Part shown: positions 1 to 5,860 of the stretch, piece by piece
Numbering within the stretch: position 1 is the stretch's first letter
Layout of the letters: each line of letters opens with the position of its first letter
Source: Betaproteobacteria bacterium
Lineage (GTDB): Bacteria; Pseudomonadota; Gammaproteobacteria; Burkholderiales; Burkholderiaceae_D
Reading direction: 5' to 3'
Assembly (NCBI GenBank): GCA_015655165.1
Contig: JAATFN010000410.1
Span: forward strand, 1-5,860
DNA length: 5,860 nucleotides
The notes under the pieces: generated by a model
Databases searched by the model: none
What the model was told of the DNA's origin: nothing
Seen by the model: the letters and a program-made list of their open reading frames with translations, nothing else
Program-made: the position numbers and the translations under genes

Positions 1-1
1 A

Positions 2-310
2 AATATTGCCGCACTCGCCAATGACGACGCAATCAATATACTGAATGCTTTTAATGATGAAACACTTTATGCCACACCCGATGGCCGTGTTTTTATCGTA
101 GATGGTGACAAAGCCTATAACCCTGAAACGGGACAGACAGAAGCAGTGCCTGATGATGCCGATGGCATCGTGATGAATAACCGCTTACGTGGTGCTGTTG
201 CCAATGCACTATCCGGTTTGCGGTTGTTTTCAAAGGATGCGAATGAACGCATGACAGCGGCAAATGCTTTATTGAAAAATGCCAGTGCCGGACAGTTGCC
301 GCTGGTATAA
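2..310 (+). pseudogene. urtB: UrtB N-terminal (periplasmic) fragment, ended by in-frame TAA
   Basis: This is an open frame from the window edge, with 102 sense codons before TAA at 308-310. It reads as the extra-membrane N-terminal domain of the urea ABC transporter permease UrtB. Recognisable stretches are TPDGRVFIVDGDKAYNPETG, then DGIVMNNRLRGAVANAL and LRLFSKDANERMTAANALL. The same reading frame continues directly after the stop (K-A-F-M-Q-E-T-Q-P-E) into the remainder of UrtB, so this is one gene broken by a nonsense codon, not two neighbours and not a frameshift. The GTA-TAA-AAA context fits an original GAA (Glu) codon changed at base 308. About 30-50 N-terminal residues, including the expected signal peptide, should lie upstream of the window. 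Family identity is from memory of UrtB sequences. Whether the stop is real or a sequencing error cannot be decided here. Confidence 0.85.
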
Positions 311-319
311 AAAGCATTC

Positions 320-1471
320 ATGCAAGAGACGCAACCTGAGATACAGGCAGTATTATTGTTGGTACGTGCAACGATCAATCTGCATTCCGATGATGCTGCA
401 GCAAGAAAAGATGCAGTCACAGCATTAGCCAAGACGACTAATGCATCCCTGGTGCCAGTATTGGCCAATATGCTGTTAAAGAATCCTGATGGCTCCTTTG
501 TCGAACCGGATGCACAAGTGCGTGCCGAAGTAGACAACACGTTGGCAGCGTTAAAGACCCATTTGGCACGCGTTGATTTCGCAGGCAAAGTATTTTATGG
601 CGTTTCATTGGGTAGCGTATTGCTGCTGGCGGCATTGGGGCTTGCCATTACGTTCGGGTTAATGGGCATCATCAATATGGCACATGGTGAAATGCTGATG
701 ATTGGTGCCTATACAACCTATGTCTGTCAGCTCGTTTTCCGACATTATTTTCCAGGGGCCATTGATGCATATTTATTGGTGGCGTTGCCAGCCGCATTTA
801 TTGTGACGGCATGCGTAGGCATTGTGCTTGAACGTCTTGTCTTGCGTTGGCTATATGGCAGACCGCTTGAAACATTGTTATGTACCTGGGGTATTAGTCT
901 GGTGTTAATGCAGTCGGTACGCTCGATATTCGGTGCGCAAAACGTCGAGGTTGCCAATCCTGCATGGATGTCTGGTGGTGTGACTGTGATGGGTTCTCTG
1001 GTGTTGTCTTATAACCGGATTGTCATTATCGGATTCTCTTTGTGTGTGGTGTTGGCTGTGTGGCTGATTTTAAATAAAACCCGTTTGGGCTTGTTTGTAC
1101 GGGCGGTCACTCAAAACCGCAGAATGGCAGATTGTGTTGGGGTGTCAACGAGCAAGATCGACATGATGACGTTCGGTCTTGGGTGTGGCATCGCAGGTCT
1201 TGGTGGTGTCGCACTCTCGCAACTGGGCAATGTCGGCCCGGATCTGGGGCAAGGCTACATTGTCGACTCCTTTATGGTAGTGGTGTTAGGCGGTGTCGGT
1301 CAGTTGGCAGGTACCGTCATTGCCGCATTCGGTTTGGGAGAGCTCAATAAGTTTTTAGAGCCGGCAACAGGCGCGGTACTCGCTAAAATCATGGTACTGG
1401 TCTTGATCATCATCTTTATCCAGAAGCGTCCGCAAGGCTTATTTGCGTTAAAAGGCAGGAGCGTAGAATGA
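320..1471 (+). CDS. urtB: Urea ABC transporter permease UrtB, membrane part (downstream of nonsense codon)
   Basis: This is the inner-membrane permease of the UrtABCDE high-affinity urea importer, which belongs to the LivH branch of branched-chain amino-acid type permeases. From the first ATG after the stop it gives 383 residues. Residues 1-88 are the remaining soluble helical domain. Hydrophobic segments run from about 91 to 367. The family motif IINMAHGEMLMIGAY lies at 117-131, an EAA-like cytoplasmic loop (GLFVRAVTQNRRMADCVGV) at 257-275, and VVVLGGVGQLAGTVIAA at 320-336. Intact UrtB is usually about 520-540 residues, so this piece lacks the signal peptide and first part of the soluble domain. 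I see no Shine-Dalgarno before ATG 320. Expression from here would need reinitiation 9 bases after the TAA, or readthrough. Its TGA overlaps the urtC start. The membrane region itself looks undamaged, which argues for a very recent mutation or a base-call error. Confidence 0.92.
   Translation: MQETQPEIQAVLLLVRATINLHSDDAAARKDAVTALAKTTNASLVPVLANMLLKNPDGSFVEPDAQVRAEVDNTLAALKTHLARVDFAGKVFYGVSLGSVLLLAALGLAITFGLMGIINMAHGEMLMIGAYTTYVCQLVFRHYFPGAIDAYLLVALPAAFIVTACVGIVLERLVLRWLYGRPLETLLCTWGISLVLMQSVRSIFGAQNVEVANPAWMSGGVTVMGSLVLSYNRIVIIGFSLCVVLAVWLILNKTRLGLFVRAVTQNRRMADCVGVSTSKIDMMTFGLGCGIAGLGGVALSQLGNVGPDLGQGYIVDSFMVVVLGGVGQLAGTVIAAFGLGELNKFLEPATGAVLAKIMVLVLIIIFIQKRPQGLFALKGRSVE
1457..1461 (+). promoter_or_regulatory. 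Shine-Dalgarno of urtC (AGGAG)
   Basis: AGGAG lies inside the last codons of urtB and ends 6 bases before ATG 1468. A second ATG follows immediately at 1471. The spacing fits the first ATG better, so I chose 1468. Confidence 0.7.
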
Positions 1472-2580
1472 TGCAGTCCCTACTAGTGCGACCTTCTTTA
1501 TTCTCCAAACCTGTGTGGACCGGTATTCTAGTCTGTACAGTCATACTGGCATTGTTGCCGGTAATGAATCTGGCATTTCCTGCCGGTCATGCATTGCATA
1601 TTTCCAGCTATACCATTGCGCTAATCGGCAAATTCATGTGTTATGCCCTGGCAGCGCTGGCACTGGATCTGGTGTGGGGGTACACAGGTATCCTGTCCTT
1701 GGGGCATGGTGTATTTTTTGCGCTGGGTGGTTATGCACACGGGATGTATCTCATGCGTGCGATTGGTACTGATGGTGTTTATCAAAGTCGTTTACCCGAC
1801 TTTATGGTGTTTTTGAACTGGAAAGATTATCCGTGGTACTGGTGGATGACAGAACATTTCTGGTTTGCCATGCTGCTGGTGGTATTGGTACCTGGTGCAC
1901 TGGCATTTGTTTTTGGTTTTTTTGCATTTCGTTCGCGTATTAAAGGTGTGTATTTTTCGATCATCACGCAAGCGATGACGTTTGCCTTCATGTTGCTGTT
2001 TTTTAGAAACGATACCGGCTTTGGTGGCAATAACGGCTTTACCGATTTTAAGCGGATTTTAGGGTACACGATCACAGATGCATCGACCAAAGCCGTGCTT
2101 TATACGGTGACATTATTGGTACTGTTTGGGGCATTGCTGATGTGCCGCATGATAGTGACGTCCAAGCTTGGCAGAGTATTGCAAGGTGTACGTGATTCAG
2201 AATCCAGACTGATGTTTATCGGGTATAACCCGCTGTGGTTCAAACTCTTTGTCTGGACAGTCTCGGCCATGCTGTGCGGTATTGCCGGTGCGTTGTATGT
2301 ACCGCAGGTAGGCATTATCAATCCATCCGAGATGTCGCCTGCGAACTCGATTGAAATGGTCATCTGGACGGCTGTAGGAGGGCGTGGCACCTTGCTGGGG
2401 CCTATTATCGGCGCATTTTCCGTGAATGGCCTGAAAAGCTGGTTTACTGCGGCATTTCCCGATTTATGGCTGTATGTACTGGGCTTGCTGTTTATACTGG
2501 TGACACTCTTTATGCCACAAGGCATTGTCGGTCTTGTCCAGAAATTCAAGAAAAACAGTCTTTCCAAGGAGGCTGTATGA
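1468..2580 (+). CDS. urtC: Urea ABC transporter permease UrtC
   Basis: This is the second inner-membrane permease of the urea importer, in the LivM-type branch, pairing with UrtB to form the channel. It has 370 residues, the normal family length. An N-terminal hydrophobic segment lies at about 18-38. The LivM-like region ALDLVWGYTGILSLGHGVFF lies at 65-84, with further membrane segments at about 132-153, 162-179 and 209-226. An EAA-like loop (LGRVLQGVRDSESRLMFIGY) at 234-253 should contact the ATPases. Conserved WTAVGGRGTLLGPIIGA lies at 300-316, and FMPQGIVGL closes the last helix. The gene starts at the first of two tandem ATG codons, within a 4-base ATGA overlap with urtB, and shares another ATGA with urtD. 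This arrangement implies translational coupling, so a nonsense codon early in urtB could reduce its expression. No truncation is visible. Confidence 0.95.
   Translation: MMQSLLVRPSLFSKPVWTGILVCTVILALLPVMNLAFPAGHALHISSYTIALIGKFMCYALAALALDLVWGYTGILSLGHGVFFALGGYAHGMYLMRAIGTDGVYQSRLPDFMVFLNWKDYPWYWWMTEHFWFAMLLVVLVPGALAFVFGFFAFRSRIKGVYFSIITQAMTFAFMLLFFRNDTGFGGNNGFTDFKRILGYTITDASTKAVLYTVTLLVLFGALLMCRMIVTSKLGRVLQGVRDSESRLMFIGYNPLWFKLFVWTVSAMLCGIAGALYVPQVGIINPSEMSPANSIEMVIWTAVGGRGTLLGPIIGAFSVNGLKSWFTAAFPDLWLYVLGLLFILVTLFMPQGIVGLVQKFKKNSLSKEAV
2566..2572 (+). promoter_or_regulatory. Shine-Dalgarno of urtD (AAGGAGG)
   Basis: A near-perfect anti-16S match lies within the end of urtC, 4 bases before ATG 2577. 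It fixes the urtD start at the ATGA junction and rules out the in-frame ATG at 2466, which is buried in urtC without such a site. Confidence 0.85.
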
Positions 2581-3413
2581 GTGAAGCTGCTATTGTGCGA
2601 GACGTTGATGCTTCAGGCAGTCAAGGGTATTCCTATGACCGTTTCAAGCAGGAAGGTACCGATACGAGTCATGGCGTGATTCTTTATCTGGAAAACATTA
2701 CCGTATCGTTTGATGGTTTTAAAGCAATTAACAACTTGAATCTGGATATTTCAGTTGGCGAGTTACGTTGCATTATTGGACCAAATGGTGCCGGCAAGAC
2801 AACGATGATGGATGTGATTACCGGTAAAACCAGACCGACGTCCGGCACGGCTTTTTTCGGGCAAACTATTGATCTGACGAAAATGACCGAGTATGAAATC
2901 GCACATGCCGGTATCGGACGCAAGTTCCAGCGACCAACGGTGTTTGAACAGCACACTGTTTTCGAAAACCTCGAACTTGCCATGAAAACCGACAAGCGTG
3001 TGAAGCCGACACTTTTCGCACGTCTTGACAGTGAACAAATCGGACGTATCGAAGAAATTCTGACATTGATTCGCTTGCGCGATCAGGCGCAGCGCTTGGC
3101 TGGTTTATTGTCTCATGGACAAAAGCAGTGGCTGGAGATTGGCATGCTGTTAATGCAAGAGCCACAATTGATTTTGCTTGATGAGCCTGTTGCAGGTATG
3201 TCGGACGCCGAAACGGCACGTACGGCAGAACTGTTGAATGATTTGCGCGGCAAGCATTCGATTATTGTGGTGGAACATGATATGGGCTTTGTCGAAGAAA
3301 TCGCGCAAGGCGGTAAGGTGACGGTGCTCCATGAAGGTGCTGTATTAGCTGAAGGAACAATGCAGCAAGTGCAATCGGATGAGCGTGTGATTGAAGTCTA
3401 TCTGGGGCGATAA
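2577..3413 (+). CDS. urtD: Urea ABC transporter ATP-binding protein UrtD
   Basis: This is a cytoplasmic ATPase of the urea importer, in the LivG-type branch, that drives transport together with UrtE. It has 278 residues. A variable N-terminal tail of about 33 residues precedes the ABC core. Walker A is GPNGAGKTT at 68-76, and the Q-loop Gln is Q118 in GRKFQRPTVFE. The signature is LSHGQ at 178-182, with His instead of the second Gly of LSGGQ, a form I recall as usual for UrtD. Walker B is LILLDEP at 198-204 and the H-loop His is H234 in VVEHD. All catalytic elements are present. The start at 2577 is set by the ATGA overlap with urtC and a strong AAGGAGG. The stop is 5 bases before urtE. The conserved text GELRCIIGPNGAGKTTMMDV and LSHGQKQWLEIGM separates UrtD from a generic LivG. 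Confidence 0.95.
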   Translation: MSEAAIVRDVDASGSQGYSYDRFKQEGTDTSHGVILYLENITVSFDGFKAINNLNLDISVGELRCIIGPNGAGKTTMMDVITGKTRPTSGTAFFGQTIDLTKMTEYEIAHAGIGRKFQRPTVFEQHTVFENLELAMKTDKRVKPTLFARLDSEQIGRIEEILTLIRLRDQAQRLAGLLSHGQKQWLEIGMLLMQEPQLILLDEPVAGMSDAETARTAELLNDLRGKHSIIVVEHDMGFVEEIAQGGKVTVLHEGAVLAEGTMQQVQSDERVIEVYLGR

Positions 3414-3418
3414 ACAAA

Positions 3419-4117
3419 ATGCTGGAAGTGAAACAACTCAATCAATATTACGGTTCTTCGCATACTTTAAAAGATGTTTCCATGTCGCTTGAAAAAGGTA
3501 AATGCATGGCACTCCTTGGGCGTAATGGCGTCGGTAAAACAACGTTATTAAAGTGCCTGATGGGAGTGTTGCCGACGGCTTCAGGCAGTATGTTGCTAGA
3601 CGATGTCGATATCACAAAATTAAAGCCGCATCAGCGTGCAAAGCTTGGTATTGCCTATGTCCCACAAGGTCGTGAGATTTTTGCACGATTGACTGTAGAG
3701 GAAAATATGTTAATGGGCATGGCAACCAAGTCGGGAAAGCAAGCATCGATCATCTCGGAAGAAGTCTATACGCTTTTTCCTGTCTTAAAAGAAATGCTGC
3801 ATCGGCGTGGCGGAGATTTGTCTGGCGGACAGCAGCAGCAACTGGCCATTGCCCGTGCATTGCTGGCAGAGCCTAAACTGATTATTCTTGACGAACCGAC
3901 CGAAGGTATTCAGCCATCAATCATCAAGGATATCGGACGGGTCATTCGTTTGTTGAAAGAGAAGGGCAATATCGGTATTTTACTGTGCGAACAGTATTTT
4001 GATTTTGCGCGTGAACTGGCTGATGATTTTGTGGTGCTCTCGCGTGGCGAAGTTGTCGCGCGCGGCAAGCAACATGAGATGGACGACGAGTCAGTGAAAC
4101 GACATTTAACGGTGTAA
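3419..4117 (+). CDS. urtE: Urea ABC transporter ATP-binding protein UrtE
   Basis: This is the second ATPase of the urea importer, in the LivF-type branch. It has 232 residues, full family length with no extension. Walker A is GRNGVGKTT at 34-42. The Q-loop Gln is Q83 in YVPQGREIF, a phrase typical of LivF/UrtE. The signature is LSGGQ at 134-138 and Walker B is LIILDEP at 154-160, followed by TEGIQPSII. The H-loop position holds Gln (Q192 in CEQYFDF) rather than His, which is a known trait of this branch and not a defect. The start lies 5 bases after the urtD stop with only a weak GGGG-type Shine-Dalgarno at 3404-3407, so it may depend on coupling to urtD. It is the last gene of the operon: a strong terminator begins 8 bases after its stop and no urease genes follow. 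Confidence 0.95.
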   Translation: MLEVKQLNQYYGSSHTLKDVSMSLEKGKCMALLGRNGVGKTTLLKCLMGVLPTASGSMLLDDVDITKLKPHQRAKLGIAYVPQGREIFARLTVEENMLMGMATKSGKQASIISEEVYTLFPVLKEMLHRRGGDLSGGQQQQLAIARALLAEPKLIILDEPTEGIQPSIIKDIGRVIRLLKEKGNIGILLCEQYFDFARELADDFVVLSRGEVVARGKQHEMDDESVKRHLTV

Positions 4118-4125
4118 CAAGTATA

Positions 4126-4156
4126 AAAAAAGCCCGAGATAAAATCGGGCTTTTTT
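4126..4156. terminator. Bidirectional intrinsic terminator between urtE and the parvulin gene
   Basis: The arms 4126-4137 (AAAAAAGCCCGA) and 4145-4156 (TCGGGCTTTTTT) pair perfectly around a 7-base loop (GATAAAA). The GC core is GCCCGA/TCGGGC, followed by a run of six T on the + strand and, because the stem is flanked by seven A, a T run on the - strand too. It lies between two convergent genes, 8 bases after the urtE stop and 36 bases past the isomerase stop, so it can serve both operons. Confidence 0.93.
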
Positions 4157-4192
4157 ACCATGCGCTTTTTATGGCGCACTAAGCAAAGAGTA

Positions 4193-4969
4193 TTATTGTA
4201 CTTTTGCTTTTTTACGCAGATCTTCCTGGAAGGCTTGCAGTTTGCCTTGTTGGATGACTTCTGTCAGTTGTGGTTTCATTTCGTCGAATGTTGACACTTT
4301 GGCAGGACGTACATCTTCGAGTTTGATGACGTGGAAACCAAATTGTGTTGCGACAGGCACTTCTGTGATTTCGCCTTTTTTCAGTTTTACCAGTGCATCA
4401 GCAAATGGTTTAACGAATGAAGCAGGTGAAACCCAATCCAGATCGCCACCGTTAGCAGCAGAACCTGGGTCTTTGGATTGTTTCGCCAAATCTTCAAACT
4501 TGGTACCGGCCTTCAGTTTTGCAATGATGGCTTTCGCATCATCTTCTTTTTCAACCAGAATGTGGCGAGCATGGTATTCCTTGTCACCGACAACTGCTTT
4601 ATAACGCTCGTATTCGGACTTCAGATCCGCGTCGGATACCGGGTTTTTCTTCAGGTAGCTAGCAACCAGACCACGCATGATAATTGACTGACGTGCCAAT
4701 TCAAGCTGGTTTTTTACTTCAGCGCTATTTGGGATGCCTTGTTTTTCTGCTTCCTGGATCAATACTTCACGATTGATCAACTCTTCTTTAACGGCATTAC
4801 GCAACTGCGGACTATCAGGTTGTCCTTGTGCCGCCATTTGTTGAACCATGGCATCCAAGCGTGAGGATGGAATCGCTTTTCCGTTAACCACGGCGATGTT
4901 TTGAGCCAGAACAGGCAGTGCAGCCATCGCAAATAATGCTACTAACAGGCGAGCAGGTTTTAAAATAAT
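4193..4969 (-). CDS. Exported parvulin-type peptidyl-prolyl cis-trans isomerase, putative ATT start
   Basis: This is probably a periplasmic foldase that isomerises peptidyl-prolyl bonds in exported proteins. The order is a signal peptide, a SurA/PrsA-like helical N-terminal region, then a parvulin (Rotamase) domain. Numbering from the proposed ATT at 4969-4967 (258 residues), the signal peptide is 1-22, with KPAR as its basic start and a cut after LPVLA before QNIAVVNGK. The parvulin domain is about 132-218: YHARHILVEKEDDA, FEDLAKQSKDPGSAANGGDL, then QFGFHVIKLEDVRP. The first ATG in frame, at 4927, leaves only MAALPVLA before the cut site and has no Shine-Dalgarno. Between it and the upstream in-frame TAG (4981-4979) there is no ATG, GTG or TTG. 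ATT at 4969 sits 7 bases after AGGA. CTG at 4948 is a weaker alternative. The gene follows bolA by 61 bases on the same strand. Function is confident; the start is not. Confidence 0.88.
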   Translation of the reverse strand: MILKPARLLVALFAMAALPVLAQNIAVVNGKAIPSSRLDAMVQQMAAQGQPDSPQLRNAVKEELINREVLIQEAEKQGIPNSAEVKNQLELARQSIIMRGLVASYLKKNPVSDADLKSEYERYKAVVGDKEYHARHILVEKEDDAKAIIAKLKAGTKFEDLAKQSKDPGSAANGGDLDWVSPASFVKPFADALVKLKKGEITEVPVATQFGFHVIKLEDVRPAKVSTFDEMKPQLTEVIQQGKLQAFQEDLRKKAKVQ

Positions 4970-5030
4970 TATTACGTCCTAAAAAATAAAGGAAATGGAT
5001 GAAACGATGCGGTTCGGTATGGAAATCGTC
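4970..5030 (-). other. bolA-isomerase intergenic spacer
   Basis: These 61 bases separate the bolA stop from the proposed isomerase start. I see no terminator hairpin and no convincing -35/-10 pair. Apart from the AGGA site, only an imperfect 5-base inverted repeat (ACGAT/ATCGT) is visible. Cotranscription from bolA is the simplest reading, though an internal promoter cannot be excluded. Confidence 0.45.
4977..4980 (-). promoter_or_regulatory. Shine-Dalgarno (AGGA) supporting a non-ATG start of the isomerase
   Basis: On the - strand AGGA is followed by C-GTA-ATA-ATT-ATT-TTA in the coding frame. It lies 7 bases before the first ATT (4969) and 10 before the second (4966). There is no comparable site before ATG 4927. 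It therefore places initiation upstream of the visible signal peptide. Confidence 0.6.
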
Positions 5031-5306
5031 TTAATCTGTTAATTCCGACGGCGTAAAAGCCGTAATTGCCAGCGCATGAATTTCTCTCTGAAGCAAATCA
5101 GACAGACAATCATACACCAGTCTGTGGCGCGCGAGACGATTTTTACCTTCAAATAAAGTCGTAACCAAACGTATCCGATAATGACCGCCACCCGATGCAG
5201 CGCCTACATGTCCGGCATGTAGTGCTGAATCATCATCTACTAGACATTCGGTCGGGGAAAAAGTTGCGATCAGACGCGCCTCGATCAACTGGGGCATGGT
5301 GGTCAT
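5031..5306 (-). CDS. bolA: BolA family protein
   Basis: This is a small cytoplasmic BolA-fold protein of 91 residues. BolA proteins partner with monothiol glutaredoxins in iron-sulfur cluster handling, and some act as stress or morphology regulators. The visible family pattern is [10 protein letters not shown] at 24-33, [10 protein letters not shown] at 39-48, then F-E-G at 52-54. [12 protein letters not shown] lies at 58-69, with the invariant His at 61, and [15 protein letters not shown] at 75-89. The start is ATG 5306, which overlaps the yciB stop as ATGA. A second ATG three codons in (5297) is possible and would give 88 residues. A GGGA lies just upstream of the first ATG, so the Shine-Dalgarno does not settle the choice. 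A longer reading from 5402 would run inside yciB and has no BolA homology in its extension. It is probably cotranscribed and coupled with yciB. Confidence 0.9.
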   Translation of the reverse strand: MTTMPQLIEARLIATFSPTECLVDDDSALHAGHVGAASGGGHYRIRLVTTLFEGKNRLARHRLVYDCLSDLLQREIHALAITAFTPSELTD

Positions 5307-5860
5307 TTCCCGTCTTTCAGATACTTGGACAAATACAAACTTTGCAAGATGATAAAAGCAAACATGAGTCCCATGCCGCCAAACATTTTGAAGTTGACCC
5401 ATGTATCCGTTGCAAAGTTATACGCAACATACAGGTTTAAAAATCCCATCAACACAAAAAATCCTGTCCATGCCAGATTCAGTTTATGCCAGACCAAATG
5501 AGGTAATGTAATCTGTTTTTCCATCATGGTTTGTACCAGATTCTTTTTGGCAAACAGCTGGCTAAAGAGTAATCCTGCCGCAAAACACCAGTACAGAATG
5601 GTCGGTTTCCATTTGATGAACATCTCGTCATGAAAATAGATTGTTGCACCACCAAACAGAACAATAATCGCTAAAGATACCCATAACATGCCGTCAATTT
5701 TCTTTCTTTTGAGCAATAAATAGCCAATCTGGCCTAGGGATGCGAGGATGGCAATTGCCGTTGCTAAAAGAATTGGCGCTTGTGAGGTCGTAATTTCACC
5801 ACCGGCAATGAATCCGGACAAATAGTGCGATGCGATGGCTTGTGCGGAGTCCGCATTACT
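5303..5860 (-). CDS. yciB: Septation protein A / YciB family membrane protein, N-terminus cut by window end
   Basis: This is an inner-membrane protein of the YciB (IspZ, intracellular septation protein A) family, linked in enterobacteria to cell envelope synthesis and division. It shows 185 residues, entering open from the window edge as [20 protein letters not shown]. About 20 N-terminal residues, usually the first membrane helix, are missing beyond 5860. In visible numbering, hydrophobic segments lie at about 28-50, 57-76, 88-104, 128-147 and 156-177. The family hallmark [11 protein letters not shown] lies at 81-91 after [27 protein letters not shown] at 127-146 and W-V-N-F-K-M-F-G at 154-161 are also typical. 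A TTG at 5821 could be taken as a start, but conserved sequence continues upstream of it, so it is internal. Its stop overlaps the bolA start by four bases. Confidence 0.93.
   Translation of the reverse strand, partial: SNADSAQAIASHYLSGFIAGGEITTSQAPILLATAIAILASLGQIGYLLLKRKKIDGMLWVSLAIIVLFGGATIYFHDEMFIKWKPTILYWCFAAGLLFSQLFAKKNLVQTMMEKQITLPHLVWHKLNLAWTGFFVLMGFLNLYVAYNFATDTWVNFKMFGGMGLMFAFIILQSLYLSKYLKDGK

Noticed and set aside
308..310. Programmed recoding or selenocysteine at the urtB stop
   Set aside because: The codon is TAA, not TGA. The frame is unchanged across it, and I see no slippery site or evident downstream structure. A simple nonsense change is more economical.
115..588. Long - strand open frame opposite urtB (157 codons), and similar antisense frames at 1827-2090, 2100-2567 and 2866-3219
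   Set aside because: These are shadows of strongly conserved + strand genes, with no recognisable domains and no plausible ribosome sites noted.
2466..2576. In-frame ATG at 2466 extending UrtD by 37 residues
   Set aside because: The extension lies wholly inside urtC in another frame, has no family similarity, and the strong AAGGAGG with an ATGA junction places the start at 2577.
3971..4030. Gln in place of His at the H-loop of UrtE
   Set aside because: This is a usual feature of LivF/UrtE-type ATPases, not evidence of inactivation.
4161..4178. Small inverted repeat TGCGC/GCGCA with an 8-base loop beside the terminator
   Set aside because: The stem is only 5 pairs with no T run of its own. 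It may be chance, and the adjacent 12-base hairpin explains termination.
5307..5402. Longer reading of BolA from 5402
   Set aside because: The added 32 residues are antiphase sequence of yciB and do not resemble BolA. ATG 5306 overlaps the yciB stop and gives the usual BolA length.
5819..5821. TTG at 5821 as the start of the YciB protein
   Set aside because: Family-like sequence ([14 protein letters not shown]) continues in frame to the window edge, so this is an internal Leu codon.

Overview
The window looks like bacterial chromosome from a betaproteobacterium, most likely Burkholderiales and perhaps Oxalobacteraceae-like. This rests on how the proteins read (Urt transporter subunits, a YciB-BolA-parvulin gene string) and on a moderate GC content of roughly the high 40s percent by eye. 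The taxonomic call is an inference from remembered family sequences, not a search. Coding density is high. There is no gene-free stretch over 300 bases, and I see no tRNA, rRNA, CRISPR array, insertion sequence or long repeat.

Left part (1-4117, + strand): the urea ABC transporter genes urtB-urtC-urtD-urtE, tightly packed with ATGA overlaps at urtB/urtC and urtC/urtD and a 5-base gap at urtD/urtE. urtB and urtC encode the two membrane permeases, and urtD and urtE the two ATPases. The periplasmic urea-binding protein gene urtA would normally lie just upstream, outside the window. urtB is cut by an in-frame TAA at 308-310. Both sides of the stop still read as conserved UrtB, so one base change (GAA to TAA) is enough to explain it.

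Middle (4118-4192): a strong hairpin with A and T tracts on both flanks. It can act as a terminator for urtE on the + strand and for the opposing operon on the - strand.

Right part (4193-5860, - strand): a convergent gene string read as yciB (septation protein A family, cut by the window end), then bolA overlapping it by ATGA, then after 61 bases an exported parvulin-type peptidyl-prolyl isomerase. The isomerase has an evident signal peptide, but no ATG, GTG or TTG lies upstream of it in frame. The best-placed start is an ATT with a Shine-Dalgarno 7 bases upstream.

I found no previously undescribed multi-gene system. The points worth checking are the urtB nonsense codon, the missing standard start of the isomerase, and the fact that both are explained by a coding-strand G-to-T change.
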